Shown piece by piece: positions 1-6,456 of a stretch of 7,918 bases of DNA; positions within the stretch are counted from its first letter, which is position 1, and the number at the start of each line of letters is the position of its first letter. The DNA is from Myxococcales bacterium (GTDB lineage: Bacteria > Myxococcota > Polyangia > Fen-1088), in the NCBI GenBank assembly GCA_003157315.1, contig PMJE01000146.1, positions 1,124 to 9,041 of the forward strand. Direction: 5' to 3'. A model generated the notes under the pieces. The model was not told the origin of the DNA and searched no databases. It was given only the letters and a program-made list of their open reading frames with translations. Position numbers and translations under genes: made by a program.

Positions 1-845
1 TCTTTTGGAATATACTCCTCAATAAAATGATTGGAATGGTAGACCGATATTGCCTTCTCAATAGCCAACAGAACCGCAAGCCCTATCAGCGACGCAACGC
101 CATCCTCCCCGCCCAGTGCGGTAGCAATCCCTGCCGCAACAACAAGCACGATGAGGACCGATTCGGTGATCGCGTCGCCGACACCGAGCCATGGGTGCCT
201 TGTGTAAAAATATCCGCCGCCAGGGTAGACGATGGAGTTTCTTCTCCCTTCGGCGGGGTTCTTGAACTCGAGCCGGCAATGGGGGCAGGTATATTCGCCT
301 TCGACCAGCTCTTCCGTGCAGCGGGGACAAAGAGGTGTTCTTCCTCCGGTCTGGCTGGGCAGGTCCTGTGCCGGAATGGTTTGAATGATGGCCTTGATCT
401 TTTTCCGCTCTCGCCATGCGATATGATAGAATTTTTCCGTTTTTCCATTTCTATATTGAACGACGAGAGTGGCTCCTCTCAGTTTGATTTTTTCACAGTC
501 CGCAAAGAGAATGCTGGCTATCGAATTCCTATACCAATAGTTATAGGTGGTCGGGACATGGAAGATGCGTTTGCTCGTGAACACGAACAGGGAGCGTTTC
601 AAGTGGAAGACAAACCATCCCGTGAGGAAGTGTTCAACGAGCGATATTGGAGAGCATCCCGTTGTTATGAGAAGGATCCTTTCGCCGTCCGTCAAGAACG
701 GCTTCAGGAATGACACCTTCTCAAGCAGTCGTGTCTGGCGTCCTTCCGTTCCCTTTTTGTAGTCACCCTTGTGATTTGAAAACATGACATCGTTGTCCGT
801 CGGAAGCCCATAGGCGTTCTTGAGATCCGATGATGATGCGAACAT
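1..845 (-). CDS. PH-like / zinc-ribbon membrane protein, 3' end cut off by window edge
   Basis: Reading the minus strand from ATG at 845 gives 281 uninterrupted codons to the window edge, so the C-terminus is missing. Residues about 52-157 resemble a bacterial PH-like fold: a hydrophobic stretch (69-90), FVFTSKRIFHVP (87-98), then a strand pair around YRNGKTEKFY (131-140) and a basic helix. This is a resemblance in pattern, not a confirmed match. A four-cysteine zinc ribbon follows (CPRC at 173-176, CPHC at 187-190). After GGGYFYTRHPWLG come two hydrophobic segments, about 226-246 and 250-266, likely membrane-spanning. The start is supported by AGGAG at 857-853, seven bases upstream. Composition differs from the neighbours: four 60-base lines counted by hand (1-120, 421-480, 541-600) hold 111 G+C in 240, against over 70% in a sampled thiI line (4621-4680). 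This could mean transfer or an old low-GC family. No biochemical role can be assigned; the gene itself is nearly certain, the domain calls moderate. Confidence 0.85.
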   Translation of the reverse strand, partial: MFASSSDLKNAYGLPTDNDVMFSNHKGDYKKGTEGRQTRLLEKVSFLKPFLTDGERILLITTGCSPISLVEHFLTGWFVFHLKRSLFVFTSKRIFHVPTTYNYWYRNSIASILFADCEKIKLRGATLVVQYRNGKTEKFYHIAWRERKKIKAIIQTIPAQDLPSQTGGRTPLCPRCTEELVEGEYTCPHCRLEFKNPAEGRRNSIVYPGGGYFYTRHPWLGVGDAITESVLIVLVVAAGIATALGGEDGVASLIGLAVLLAIEKAISVYHSNHFIEEYIPK

Positions 846-852
846 TGCGACG

Positions 853-857
853 CTCCT
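853..857 (-). promoter_or_regulatory. Ribosome binding site of the PH-like/zinc-ribbon gene
   Basis: On the minus strand AGGAG (inside GAAAGGAG, 860-853) lies seven bases before the ATG at 845. It fixes that start. A second ATG at 867-865 is in another frame and lacks such a site. Confidence 0.7.
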
Positions 858-874
858 TTCGCCAGCATGGTGTT

Positions 875-889
875 GAACCTGTGAGGTTC
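875..889. repeat. 15-base perfect inverted repeat upstream of the left gene
   Basis: GAACCT-GTG-AGGTTC reads as a six-base perfect inverted repeat around a three-base centre. It lies 30 bases upstream of the ATG at 845 and just above the ribosome binding site. It could be a regulator's operator or a small hairpin in the leader. No U-rich tract follows on either strand, so it is not a typical intrinsic terminator. It is the only clear structure in the 127-base gap (846-972) apart from the ribosome binding site. Confidence 0.45.
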
Positions 890-972
890 TTGAAAACCAG
901 TTCTGCCACATAGAGAAGTTGCTTGGGACGGTCGGGCCCGGGACCGGCGCCGTGCCTCTAGTGGCAGCGTGA

Positions 973-2961
973 TCAAGGTTTGGCGCCCGACGTAGTCTTC
1001 TTGGGCGCCACAGGTTCGAGCAACGGCGCCACAGGTTCGGGCAACCCGTTCGGCCGCTGCCAGCCGATGCGTGCCCACGGACCGAACAAGCACCCACGGT
1101 CGTCGCACGTGGCGGCCGCCAGGTTCTCGGGGGCACCGCTGGGGGGCGACGCGACCTCGTACCAGGTCGTCCACCCGTCGTTCGTCTCGTACAGCTTGCC
1201 CGCGTCTAGCCTCAGGCCGTGGGCACCCGTGGCCACGACAACGCCCGACGCCCGGAGAAGGCGAACCTTCCCGCTGCCGTCGAGCGGCAGATCGATGGCG
1301 TAGCTTGCGGGCAATGGTGGCAGCGGATGGCGGGGGTCGGGTATGTAGAACAACCGCAGGCTCGACCGCGTGAGCAAGGCCCCGGACTCGATGAACGGGG
1401 GGAACTTCTTGCCGGACCGGGCCTCGGCGTCCCAGCGCAGCGTAGTATTCACTTCCTTCATCGCGGTCGCATCGAACGCGTACACCTTTCCGTTGCTCAG
1501 GCGCGACAGGCCGAGACCCTCACGTCCATCGTCCTTGGACTGGATCACTTCGCCTGGAAAGATGTACGAATTGCCCCTGTCAGAACCCGGCAACTCGTAT
1601 GTGCTGTAGTGACCGTCGCTTCCGCGCACGCACACGCCGCCACGCGCGTCGCCCTCGCAACTGGCCGTGATGAATACGGTCTCCGGATAGTATCCTTGCG
1701 CCCTGCCGATCTGTCGCGCCATCCCCTGTGTGACATTTACCTCGTTCTCGAGAGATCGTTTCCCCGTGTCGAGGTCAATTCGGAACACTCGCAAGCGCGT
1801 ACCGAGTATCCCGCAGACGAGCAACGGCCAGCCCGACAGCACCCGTCCTTCGCACAGTTCCTCGCCGGATTGCAGGACTGGTCCCAGCGTCCTGATTTCG
1901 CCCGTGCGTGTGCGTGCGATGTAGACGCGGTCTTGGTGGACTCCGAACCATTCGTCCTCCGCCTGCATGGATGGGGACCAGCCGCCGGCGAGAAGTGCTG
2001 CCTCCGTGGGCACGGCCGTGAGGGGCGGTGCCGGCGCCTCCGTCTTCTCTGCCTCCTCGTCGTTCTCTGTCAGCCCCATTGCGCTGATTGCGGCAGCGCG
2101 CGCTCTTGACTCGGCGTCGCTCATTGCGTCCTTCTTAGCGGCCACAATCCTGCCGTCGCGCCTTACGCGATAGACATTGTCGTGTGCGTCGGACACCAGG
2201 ATGTCATCCTCCTCGACGAGTCCGTCGACCATCTTCTTGATCGCCAGCTCTCGCCAGGACCCCGCTTTCTGGGCGAAATACACGTGAGACAGCTTGTCCG
2301 AGGCGCCAACCATGAATCCCGATGGGTGCGCCATGAAATGTTCGAGGTCCGAAGGCGCCTTCGCGATCGGCTTGGCATCGTCGAGCCCGAACAGCCACCC
2401 GTGGCCATGCCCATCGCGGATCAGGATGCACCTGGGCCCGATGTCGAAATCCGACATCGGGTGATCGCCAAGGCGAACCAGCGAGCCAGCAAACGTCTTG
2501 GCGAAGTAGGCCGTGTGCTCTTCGTAGAAGACGAAGCCGCCGCCGAAGGCGTCCGGCACCTGGACGAAGCCAACTAATCGCCCCTGCGCGCCGGAGTCGT
2601 CCGCCGCAGCGAGCTGGTTCTTCTGAAACGTGTAGCGGTGACCCAGGTCGAGGAGGCCGATCGACCCCGGCGCGAGGCGAACGTTGTACTCGAGCGCTTC
2701 ATTCGTCGTGGCGGGGCCGTAAAGTTTAAGCACCCCCAGTGCCCGACGTCTTTTGAGACCCGTCGCGTCCGCAGCGGGCTCACGAGCAACGTAGTGCGCT
2801 TGAGGAGGGTGCAACTCGGGAGGCGCCGGAGTGCTCGCGGCCGCCTGAGGAGTCGGCGGAGCGGGTGGGCTCACAATGACAGCGACCCGGGACTGCGCAC
2901 CGCAGGCCAGTAGCAACGTGGCTGCCGCGCACAAGGCGCGCGAGCTTCGCAGAGTCGACAT
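973..2961 (-). CDS. Predicted secreted lipoprotein, 662 aa, propeller-like, function unknown
   Basis: The N-terminus is a lipoprotein signal: basic n-region (MSTLRSSR), hydrophobic core and lipobox LLAC with the lipidated Cys at 20. A Pro/Ala-rich linker of about 30 residues follows (PPAPPTPQ, STPAPPELHPP), then a mostly beta body with repeated short hydrophobic strands and Gly/Asp turns, as in beta-propellers. A charged, Pro-rich insert (GLTENDEEAEKTEAPAPP) sits mid-protein. Near the C-terminus, TNDGWTTWYEVASPPSG (about 593-609) resembles a BNR/Ycf48-type repeat (DGG.tW..v), followed by CDDRGC (619-624), a possible disulfide pair. The reading frame stays open upstream to 3372, but that extension runs into the divergent gene. 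GGAGG at 2973-2969, seven bases before ATG 2961, and the signal peptide both favour the shorter start. I do not recognise the family. It is probably a substrate-binding or structural envelope protein, by inference only. Confidence 0.85.
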   Translation of the reverse strand: MSTLRSSRALCAAATLLLACGAQSRVAVIVSPPAPPTPQAAASTPAPPELHPPQAHYVAREPAADATGLKRRRALGVLKLYGPATTNEALEYNVRLAPGSIGLLDLGHRYTFQKNQLAAADDSGAQGRLVGFVQVPDAFGGGFVFYEEHTAYFAKTFAGSLVRLGDHPMSDFDIGPRCILIRDGHGHGWLFGLDDAKPIAKAPSDLEHFMAHPSGFMVGASDKLSHVYFAQKAGSWRELAIKKMVDGLVEEDDILVSDAHDNVYRVRRDGRIVAAKKDAMSDAESRARAAAISAMGLTENDEEAEKTEAPAPPLTAVPTEAALLAGGWSPSMQAEDEWFGVHQDRVYIARTRTGEIRTLGPVLQSGEELCEGRVLSGWPLLVCGILGTRLRVFRIDLDTGKRSLENEVNVTQGMARQIGRAQGYYPETVFITASCEGDARGGVCVRGSDGHYSTYELPGSDRGNSYIFPGEVIQSKDDGREGLGLSRLSNGKVYAFDATAMKEVNTTLRWDAEARSGKKFPPFIESGALLTRSSLRLFYIPDPRHPLPPLPASYAIDLPLDGSGKVRLLRASGVVVATGAHGLRLDAGKLYETNDGWTTWYEVASPPSGAPENLAAATCDDRGCLFGPWARIGWQRPNGLPEPVAPLLEPVAPKKTTSGAKP
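1004..1045. repeat. Two tandem 21-base units coding the repeat LPEPVAP/LLEPVAP
   Basis: Units 1004-1024 and 1025-1045 differ at one base. Each begins GGCGCCACAGGTTCG and encodes seven residues ending EPVAP near the C-terminus of the lipoprotein. The repeat keeps the frame, so copy number could vary without breaking the gene. Confidence 0.8.
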
Positions 2962-2968
2962 GGGCAGG

Positions 2969-2973
2969 CCTCC
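2969..2973 (-). promoter_or_regulatory. Ribosome binding site of the 662-aa lipoprotein
   Basis: GGAGG on the minus strand, seven bases before ATG 2961. It decides between this start and the upstream in-frame ATG at 2979, which lies on the wrong side of the site. Confidence 0.75.
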
Positions 2974-3034
2974 GATCATCACGTGCTCGTAGAATACACC
3001 CGTGCGGAGTTCGTGAAACGCCACATGCTTCGTT

Positions 3035-3056
3035 GAACCGGGAAAGAACCGGGAAA
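3035..3056. repeat. 11-base direct repeat, two copies, in the divergent promoter region
   Basis: GAACCGGGAAA occurs twice back to back (3035-3045 and 3046-3056), and the next base, G, continues the pattern. Eleven bases is about one helical turn, so a protein reading both copies would bind one face of the DNA. It lies in the 121-base gap between the divergent starts at 2961 and 3083, so it may serve either gene. It may also be a chance duplication. No convincing -35/-10 pair is visible; TATTCT near 2994-2989 on the minus strand is at best a weak -10. Confidence 0.5.
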
Positions 3057-3082
3057 GCACCCGCTGTGCCATTTTCGACTCG

Positions 3083-4055
3083 ATGGCACTCTGGATCATG
3101 CGCAAGATTCCTTCAGCGTTGCTGCTCTTGGCTGTGATTCCCGCTTGCGACGGTGACAAGAGCATTTCGCTTTCCGATTTCCCGGCCGCGGCCGTGGATG
3201 CCGGTTGTAGTCGCGCCGCTCGCTGCGGCCTGGTGCCCGACAAGGCCTCGTGCGTGGCGGCTTCCAACCCAGACATCGGACAGCTATCGGCGGACGTGAC
3301 GGCAGGAAGAGTCAGGTACGACGGCAAGGCGGCGGCTGCTTGCCTGGACGCCCTGAGGTCGCTGAGCTGCAACTACTCGGACCAGGGGGGGGCAGGCCGA
3401 GTTGCAAGCTTGCAGAGAGGTTGTCAGCGGCGCGGTCGCGGCCGGCGGCGTTTGCTACAGCGGGGAGGAGTGCATCTCTGGAGATTGTGGCGGTGAACTT
3501 TGCTCAGGCAGCGGGTGTTGCCCAGGTGTGTGCAGCCCCAGCGCCAGTTCTGCGGGTCCGGTTCCGATCGGTAGCGATTGCAGCCAGGACATCGCCGGGT
3601 GCGTAGATGGCGCATTCTGCAGCTACAGTTCTATGCCGCCGATTTGCCAGGCGAAGGCTGCTGCGGGTCAGCCCTGCGATGCCTCGAGCGGGTCAGAGGA
3701 GTGCGTGGCCGGGACGTACTGTGTGGCGAGCAGCGCAAGTACAGGGACCTGCGGCACGCCTCCTGCCGAAGGACAGACCTGCTATCCGGTCACAAGTGGG
3801 ATTGCTTGCGATTCCAGTCTGGACTTTTGCGATGAAGGGACCCTGAAGTGTATCCGCAAGATCCCGCCGGGGGGTGCCTGCCCTTGGGGCGTCGGCTGCG
3901 TTGACTATGCGATCTGCAGTTCGACCGGCATGTGCGTCGCCAAAGGACGGGCGGGTGACGCATGCGACGAGACCAATGGGCCTGGGTGCCTCGGCTCTCT
4001 CTACTGCTACTCGGGGACATGCGCCTTCCCGCCCGCCACGCCTGTATGCCAGTAG
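3083..4055 (+). pseudogene. Cysteine-rich modular lipoprotein, interrupted by a one-base frameshift
   Basis: The gene begins with a lipoprotein signal (MRKIPSALLLLAVIPAC, lipidated Cys 22 counting from 3083). ATG 3083 and ATG 3098 are both possible; 3098 gives the more typical basic n-region, and neither has a good ribosome binding site. The frame opened here continues out of phase after the G run at 3385-3392 and no longer makes sense. Removing one G joins it to the frame that ends at TAG 4053-4055, giving 323 residues: a four-helix-like N-terminal part with spaced cysteines (42, 48, 57, 87, 96, 110), then six modules of the form G-x-x-C ... C ... [YF]-C ... C at about 121-150, 162-188, 194-223, 229-256, 262-284 and 290-313. 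About 35 cysteines in all suggest a disulfide-bonded surface protein. This style is common among myxobacterial lipoproteins, sometimes labelled Dickkopf-like. Its role is unknown. The frameshift may be a sequence error or G-run slippage. Confidence 0.8.
3385..3392 (+). repeat. G8 homopolymer at the frameshift of the cysteine-rich lipoprotein
   Basis: Eight consecutive G bases in the coding strand. With seven, the codons read Asp-Gln-Gly-Gly-Gln-Ala-Glu-Leu-Gln-Ala-Cys and the two halves of the protein join. With eight, they do not. Such tracts are prone both to sequencing error and to polymerase slippage. Confidence 0.85.
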
Positions 4056-4068
4056 TGCTAGCTCGTAC

Positions 4069-5235
4069 TCACAGCACGATCCGCTCAGCCTGCTCTGCCA
4101 TGTCAGCCGCTTCCTTGGCCACGTCCAACGTCGCCTCCGCGCGTTCTACGTCAGCCAGCTTGGCCGCGGTCGCCGGGTGAGCAGGCACGAAGAGGGAACA
4201 GCAGTCTTCAAAGGGCAAGGCGGAGATGTCGTAGGTTCCGATCCGCCGCGCCAGCGCCGTGGTCTCCACTTTGTCGTAGGTGAGCAGCGGCCGCAGAATG
4301 AGGTGCCGGCCTGCCACCTCGATGTTGCGCATGTTGGTCAAGGTCTGACTGGCGACCTGTCCCAGGTTCTCGCCGGTAACGATGGCGCCACAGTGCGTGC
4401 GTTCGCATAGCAGATCGGCTACCCGGACCATCATGCGTCGGTAGAGCACCACTGCCAACTCGGGCCGGCCAGCAGCGCGCAGGCGTTTCTGCGTCTCGGT
4501 GAAACCCGCAATCCACAATATCGACACTGCCTGCCAGCGCGCCAGTTGGCGGGCCAATGCAATGACCTTGTCTTTCGCCTTCTCGCCGGTAAAGGGCGGC
4601 GAGTGGAAGGTGAGCGCTTCCTGCGCCAGGCCGCGCTTGGCTGCCAGCCATCCCGCCACCGGCGAATCGATCCCACCCGAAAGCAGCAGGATGGCGCGTC
4701 CCGAGACTCCCACCGGCAATCCTCCGGGCGCGGGCCGGCGCTCGGCAAAGACATGCGTCGCATGCGTCGCGATTTCGATGCCTACGCGCAGGGCTGGTTC
4801 ATGTACGTCGACGGGAATCCCCGTGGCCGCGGACACGGCGTCGCCCGCGCGGCAGGCGATCTCGTGCGACTGCATTGGAAACTGCTTGTTGGATCGATGT
4901 GGTTCAATCTTGAAGCTGCGGCGCAGTTCTGGCTCTCGCTCGACCGCGGCTTGTGCCTCGGCCACCGCCGCGGCGCAGATCGCGTCGATGTCGGGCGCGA
5001 TGTTGACCGCCGGAGAAATCGACACCAGGCCGAACACGCGTTCCAGACGGCTGCAGGCCTCGGCGCGCGCCTGGTCAGCCACGCACACCACCACGCGACC
5101 ATGGGGAGCGGAAACCTTGGCCTCGGGCAGATCGCGAACCGCGGCGCGCACATTGTTGATCAGCACGCGGAGAAAGACGTGGCGGTTGCCGCCCTTGAGG
5201 AACAGCTCGCCGTAGCGGCAAAGGATGGTGGTCAT
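4069..5235 (-). CDS. thiI: tRNA 4-thiouridine sulfurtransferase ThiI (rhodanese-less form)
   Basis: ThiI adenylates uridine 8 of tRNA with ATP and replaces its oxygen with sulfur received as a persulfide from a cysteine desulfurase. The 388 residues show the family order: N-terminal ferredoxin-like region (ILCRYGELFLKGGNR), THUMP domain (about 55-165, with KIEPHRSNKQFP at 109-120), and a PP-loop ATP pyrophosphatase domain with SGGIDSP at 186-192. GENLGQVASQTLTNM (288-302) is also typical. ELALRK-like linkers are not needed to make the call. The protein ends soon after EDCCSLFVPAHP (343-353), so the rhodanese domain of the longer E. coli enzyme is absent, as in Bacillus ThiI. Cys 345 or 346 lies where E. 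coli has its catalytic Cys 344. The ATG overlaps the stop of the desulfurase gene (ATGA at 5235-5232), which indicates translational coupling. The stop at 4071-4069 faces the cysteine-rich gene 13 bases away with no terminator visible. Confidence 0.96.
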   Translation of the reverse strand: MTTILCRYGELFLKGGNRHVFLRVLINNVRAAVRDLPEAKVSAPHGRVVVCVADQARAEACSRLERVFGLVSISPAVNIAPDIDAICAAAVAEAQAAVEREPELRRSFKIEPHRSNKQFPMQSHEIACRAGDAVSAATGIPVDVHEPALRVGIEIATHATHVFAERRPAPGGLPVGVSGRAILLLSGGIDSPVAGWLAAKRGLAQEALTFHSPPFTGEKAKDKVIALARQLARWQAVSILWIAGFTETQKRLRAAGRPELAVVLYRRMMVRVADLLCERTHCGAIVTGENLGQVASQTLTNMRNIEVAGRHLILRPLLTYDKVETTALARRIGTYDISALPFEDCCSLFVPAHPATAAKLADVERAEATLDVAKEAADMAEQAERIVL

Positions 5236-6396
5236 GGTTTCGGGTCTCGCCGCCGAACCTCTACCACGGATGCGATCTCGTCCACCGCCTCACGCAGGGC
5301 ACGCGCCGCCTTTTCGACATCGGATTCGGTGTTCAGGCGCGACAGCGAGAAGCGCAACACAGCGTCCTGCACGCAAACCCCGATGGCTGCCAGCACGTGG
5401 CTGGGCCCATGCGCACGGGTGGAACAAGCCGCCCCGGCTGATGCGTAGACGCCTCTGGCTTCCAGGGCATGCAACAGCGGCTCGGCGGGCAAGCCTGGCA
5501 ATCGCAGGCTGGCAATGTGAGGGGCACGTGGGGTTGCCGCGGGCACAGTGGTCGCGGCCTGGGGAATCGCCTGCATGACCAGAAACTCCAGACTGTCGCG
5601 CAGGGCGGCCACCTTCGCACCAGCCTGCGGGTCCTGCTGGCACAGCGCCGCAGCTCGGCCCAGACCAACCCAGCCGGGCAGGTTTTCGGTTCCTGAGCGC
5701 AGGCCGTTTTCCTGCCGGCCGCCGTCCCATAGCGGCGCCACGCGCGCGCCCTTGCGCAGCCAGAGCGCGCCGGTGCCCTTGGGGCCATGCAGCTTGTGCC
5801 CCGAGATAGCCAGCGAATCCGCACCCAGGGATCGCGACATCGAGAGGAATGAGGCCAGCAAACTGTACCGCGTCGACGTGAAAGTGCAGCTTGCGACCCG
5901 CGGCGCGCAGGGCGCGGCCGATCTCTGCCACCGGTTGTAGCGTTCCAATTTCGTTGTTGGCCAGCATCACCGCCAGCACCGCCGTGTCTGGCCGCAGGCT
6001 GGCCAGTACCTCCTGCGCGTTCACCCGGCCATCGGGCGCCGGCGCGACCTTGCTCAGTTGCCAGCCCTTGCTGACTAGGCTTTCCGCGGAACGCAGAACC
6101 GCTGGGTGCTCGATGGCGCTGACCACCATGTGGCGGCTTCGCGCCAGGGCGGCCGCGCCGAGCAAACCCAGGGCATTGGCCTCGGTTCCGCCACTCGTGA
6201 ATACCATCTCCGCCGGCTGTGCCCGCAGCAGGGTGGCCACCTCGCCGCGCGCCTGTTCCAGCGCACGCGCCGCAGCCGCGCCCAAACCATGCGCCGAGGA
6301 TGGATTGGCATAGAGGTCCGTCATCGTATGCATCACCGCCGCCAGGACTTCGGGCAGGGGAGGAGTGGAAGCGGCGTTGTCGAGGTAGACGATCAT
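5232..6396 (-). pseudogene. Cysteine desulfurase (NifS/IscS class), interrupted by a one-base frameshift
   Basis: This PLP enzyme removes sulfur from L-cysteine, leaving alanine and an enzyme persulfide. The first frame runs from ATG 6396 (MIVYLDNAASTPP, the usual family start) through TSGGTEANALG (67-77) and HVDAVQ (173-178, Asp 175 contacting PLP). After Ile 189 it loses the family pattern. The second frame supplies GADSLAISGHKLHGPKG with the PLP lysine (about 201) and AGAACSTRAHGPSHVL with the catalytic cysteine (about 324). Removing one base from the CCC (minus strand) within 5824-5832 joins them into 387 residues, the normal family length, with every key residue present. All of this argues for a sequence error or very recent mutation. 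As given, translation would end at 5290 with an aberrant C-terminus lacking both lysine and cysteine. Its stop overlaps thiI by four bases, and such paired desulfurases (for example NifZ beside ThiI in Bacillus) supply sulfur for tRNA thiolation. There is no good ribosome binding site at 6396. Confidence 0.92.
5824..5832 (-). other. Frameshift point in the cysteine desulfurase gene
   Basis: The minus-strand codons ATC CCT GGG TGC (Ile-Pro-Gly-Cys) become ATC CTG GGT GCG (Ile-Leu-Gly-Ala) when one C is removed. That restores the expected sequence before the lysine motif SGHK. The exact extra base within the short homopolymers cannot be decided from the sequence. Confidence 0.85.
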
Positions 6397-6413
6397 CGAA
6401 AGCAGACAATCAT
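6393..6413 (-). other. Possible six-codon upstream ORF overlapping the desulfurase start
   Basis: An ATG at 6413 opens six codons (MIVCFR) and stops at a TGA that overlaps the desulfurase ATG (ATGA, 6396-6393). No ribosome binding site precedes it. Nine of its first ten bases match those at the true start, 17 bases downstream, so it may simply be an imperfect duplication. A role in translational coupling is speculative. Confidence 0.2.
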
Positions 6414-6456
6414 GGATCCGCGCAGGCGAGAAGGGGAGGACGCGATTTCGCCGGGC

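Noticed and set aside
27..713. 228-codon plus-strand ORF
   Set aside because: It lies antisense to the well-supported minus-strand gene 1-845, and its translation shows no domain pattern or ribosome binding site.
930..945. GC-rich near-palindrome as a terminator for the 662-aa lipoprotein gene
   Set aside because: The outer stem is only four base pairs (GGTC/GACC), the centre does not pair properly around a loop, and no U tract follows on the minus strand.
1219..2109. 296-codon plus-strand ORF
   Set aside because: A shadow of the minus-strand lipoprotein gene caused by high GC; Arg/Ala-rich and without recognisable motifs.
2962..3372. N-terminal extension of the 662-aa lipoprotein to 3372
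   Set aside because: It would overlap the divergent cysteine-rich gene and bury the lipoprotein signal peptide; GGAGG sits just before ATG 2961.
4056..4068. Bidirectional terminator between the convergent genes
   Set aside because: Only 13 bases, with just the six-base palindrome GCTAGC and no loop or T tract.
3874..4410. 178-codon plus-strand ORF across the convergent junction
   Set aside because: It is out of frame with the cysteine modules and antisense to thiI, with no family pattern.
4546..5448. 300-codon plus-strand ORF
   Set aside because: Antisense to thiI and the desulfurase, both of which have clear family motifs.
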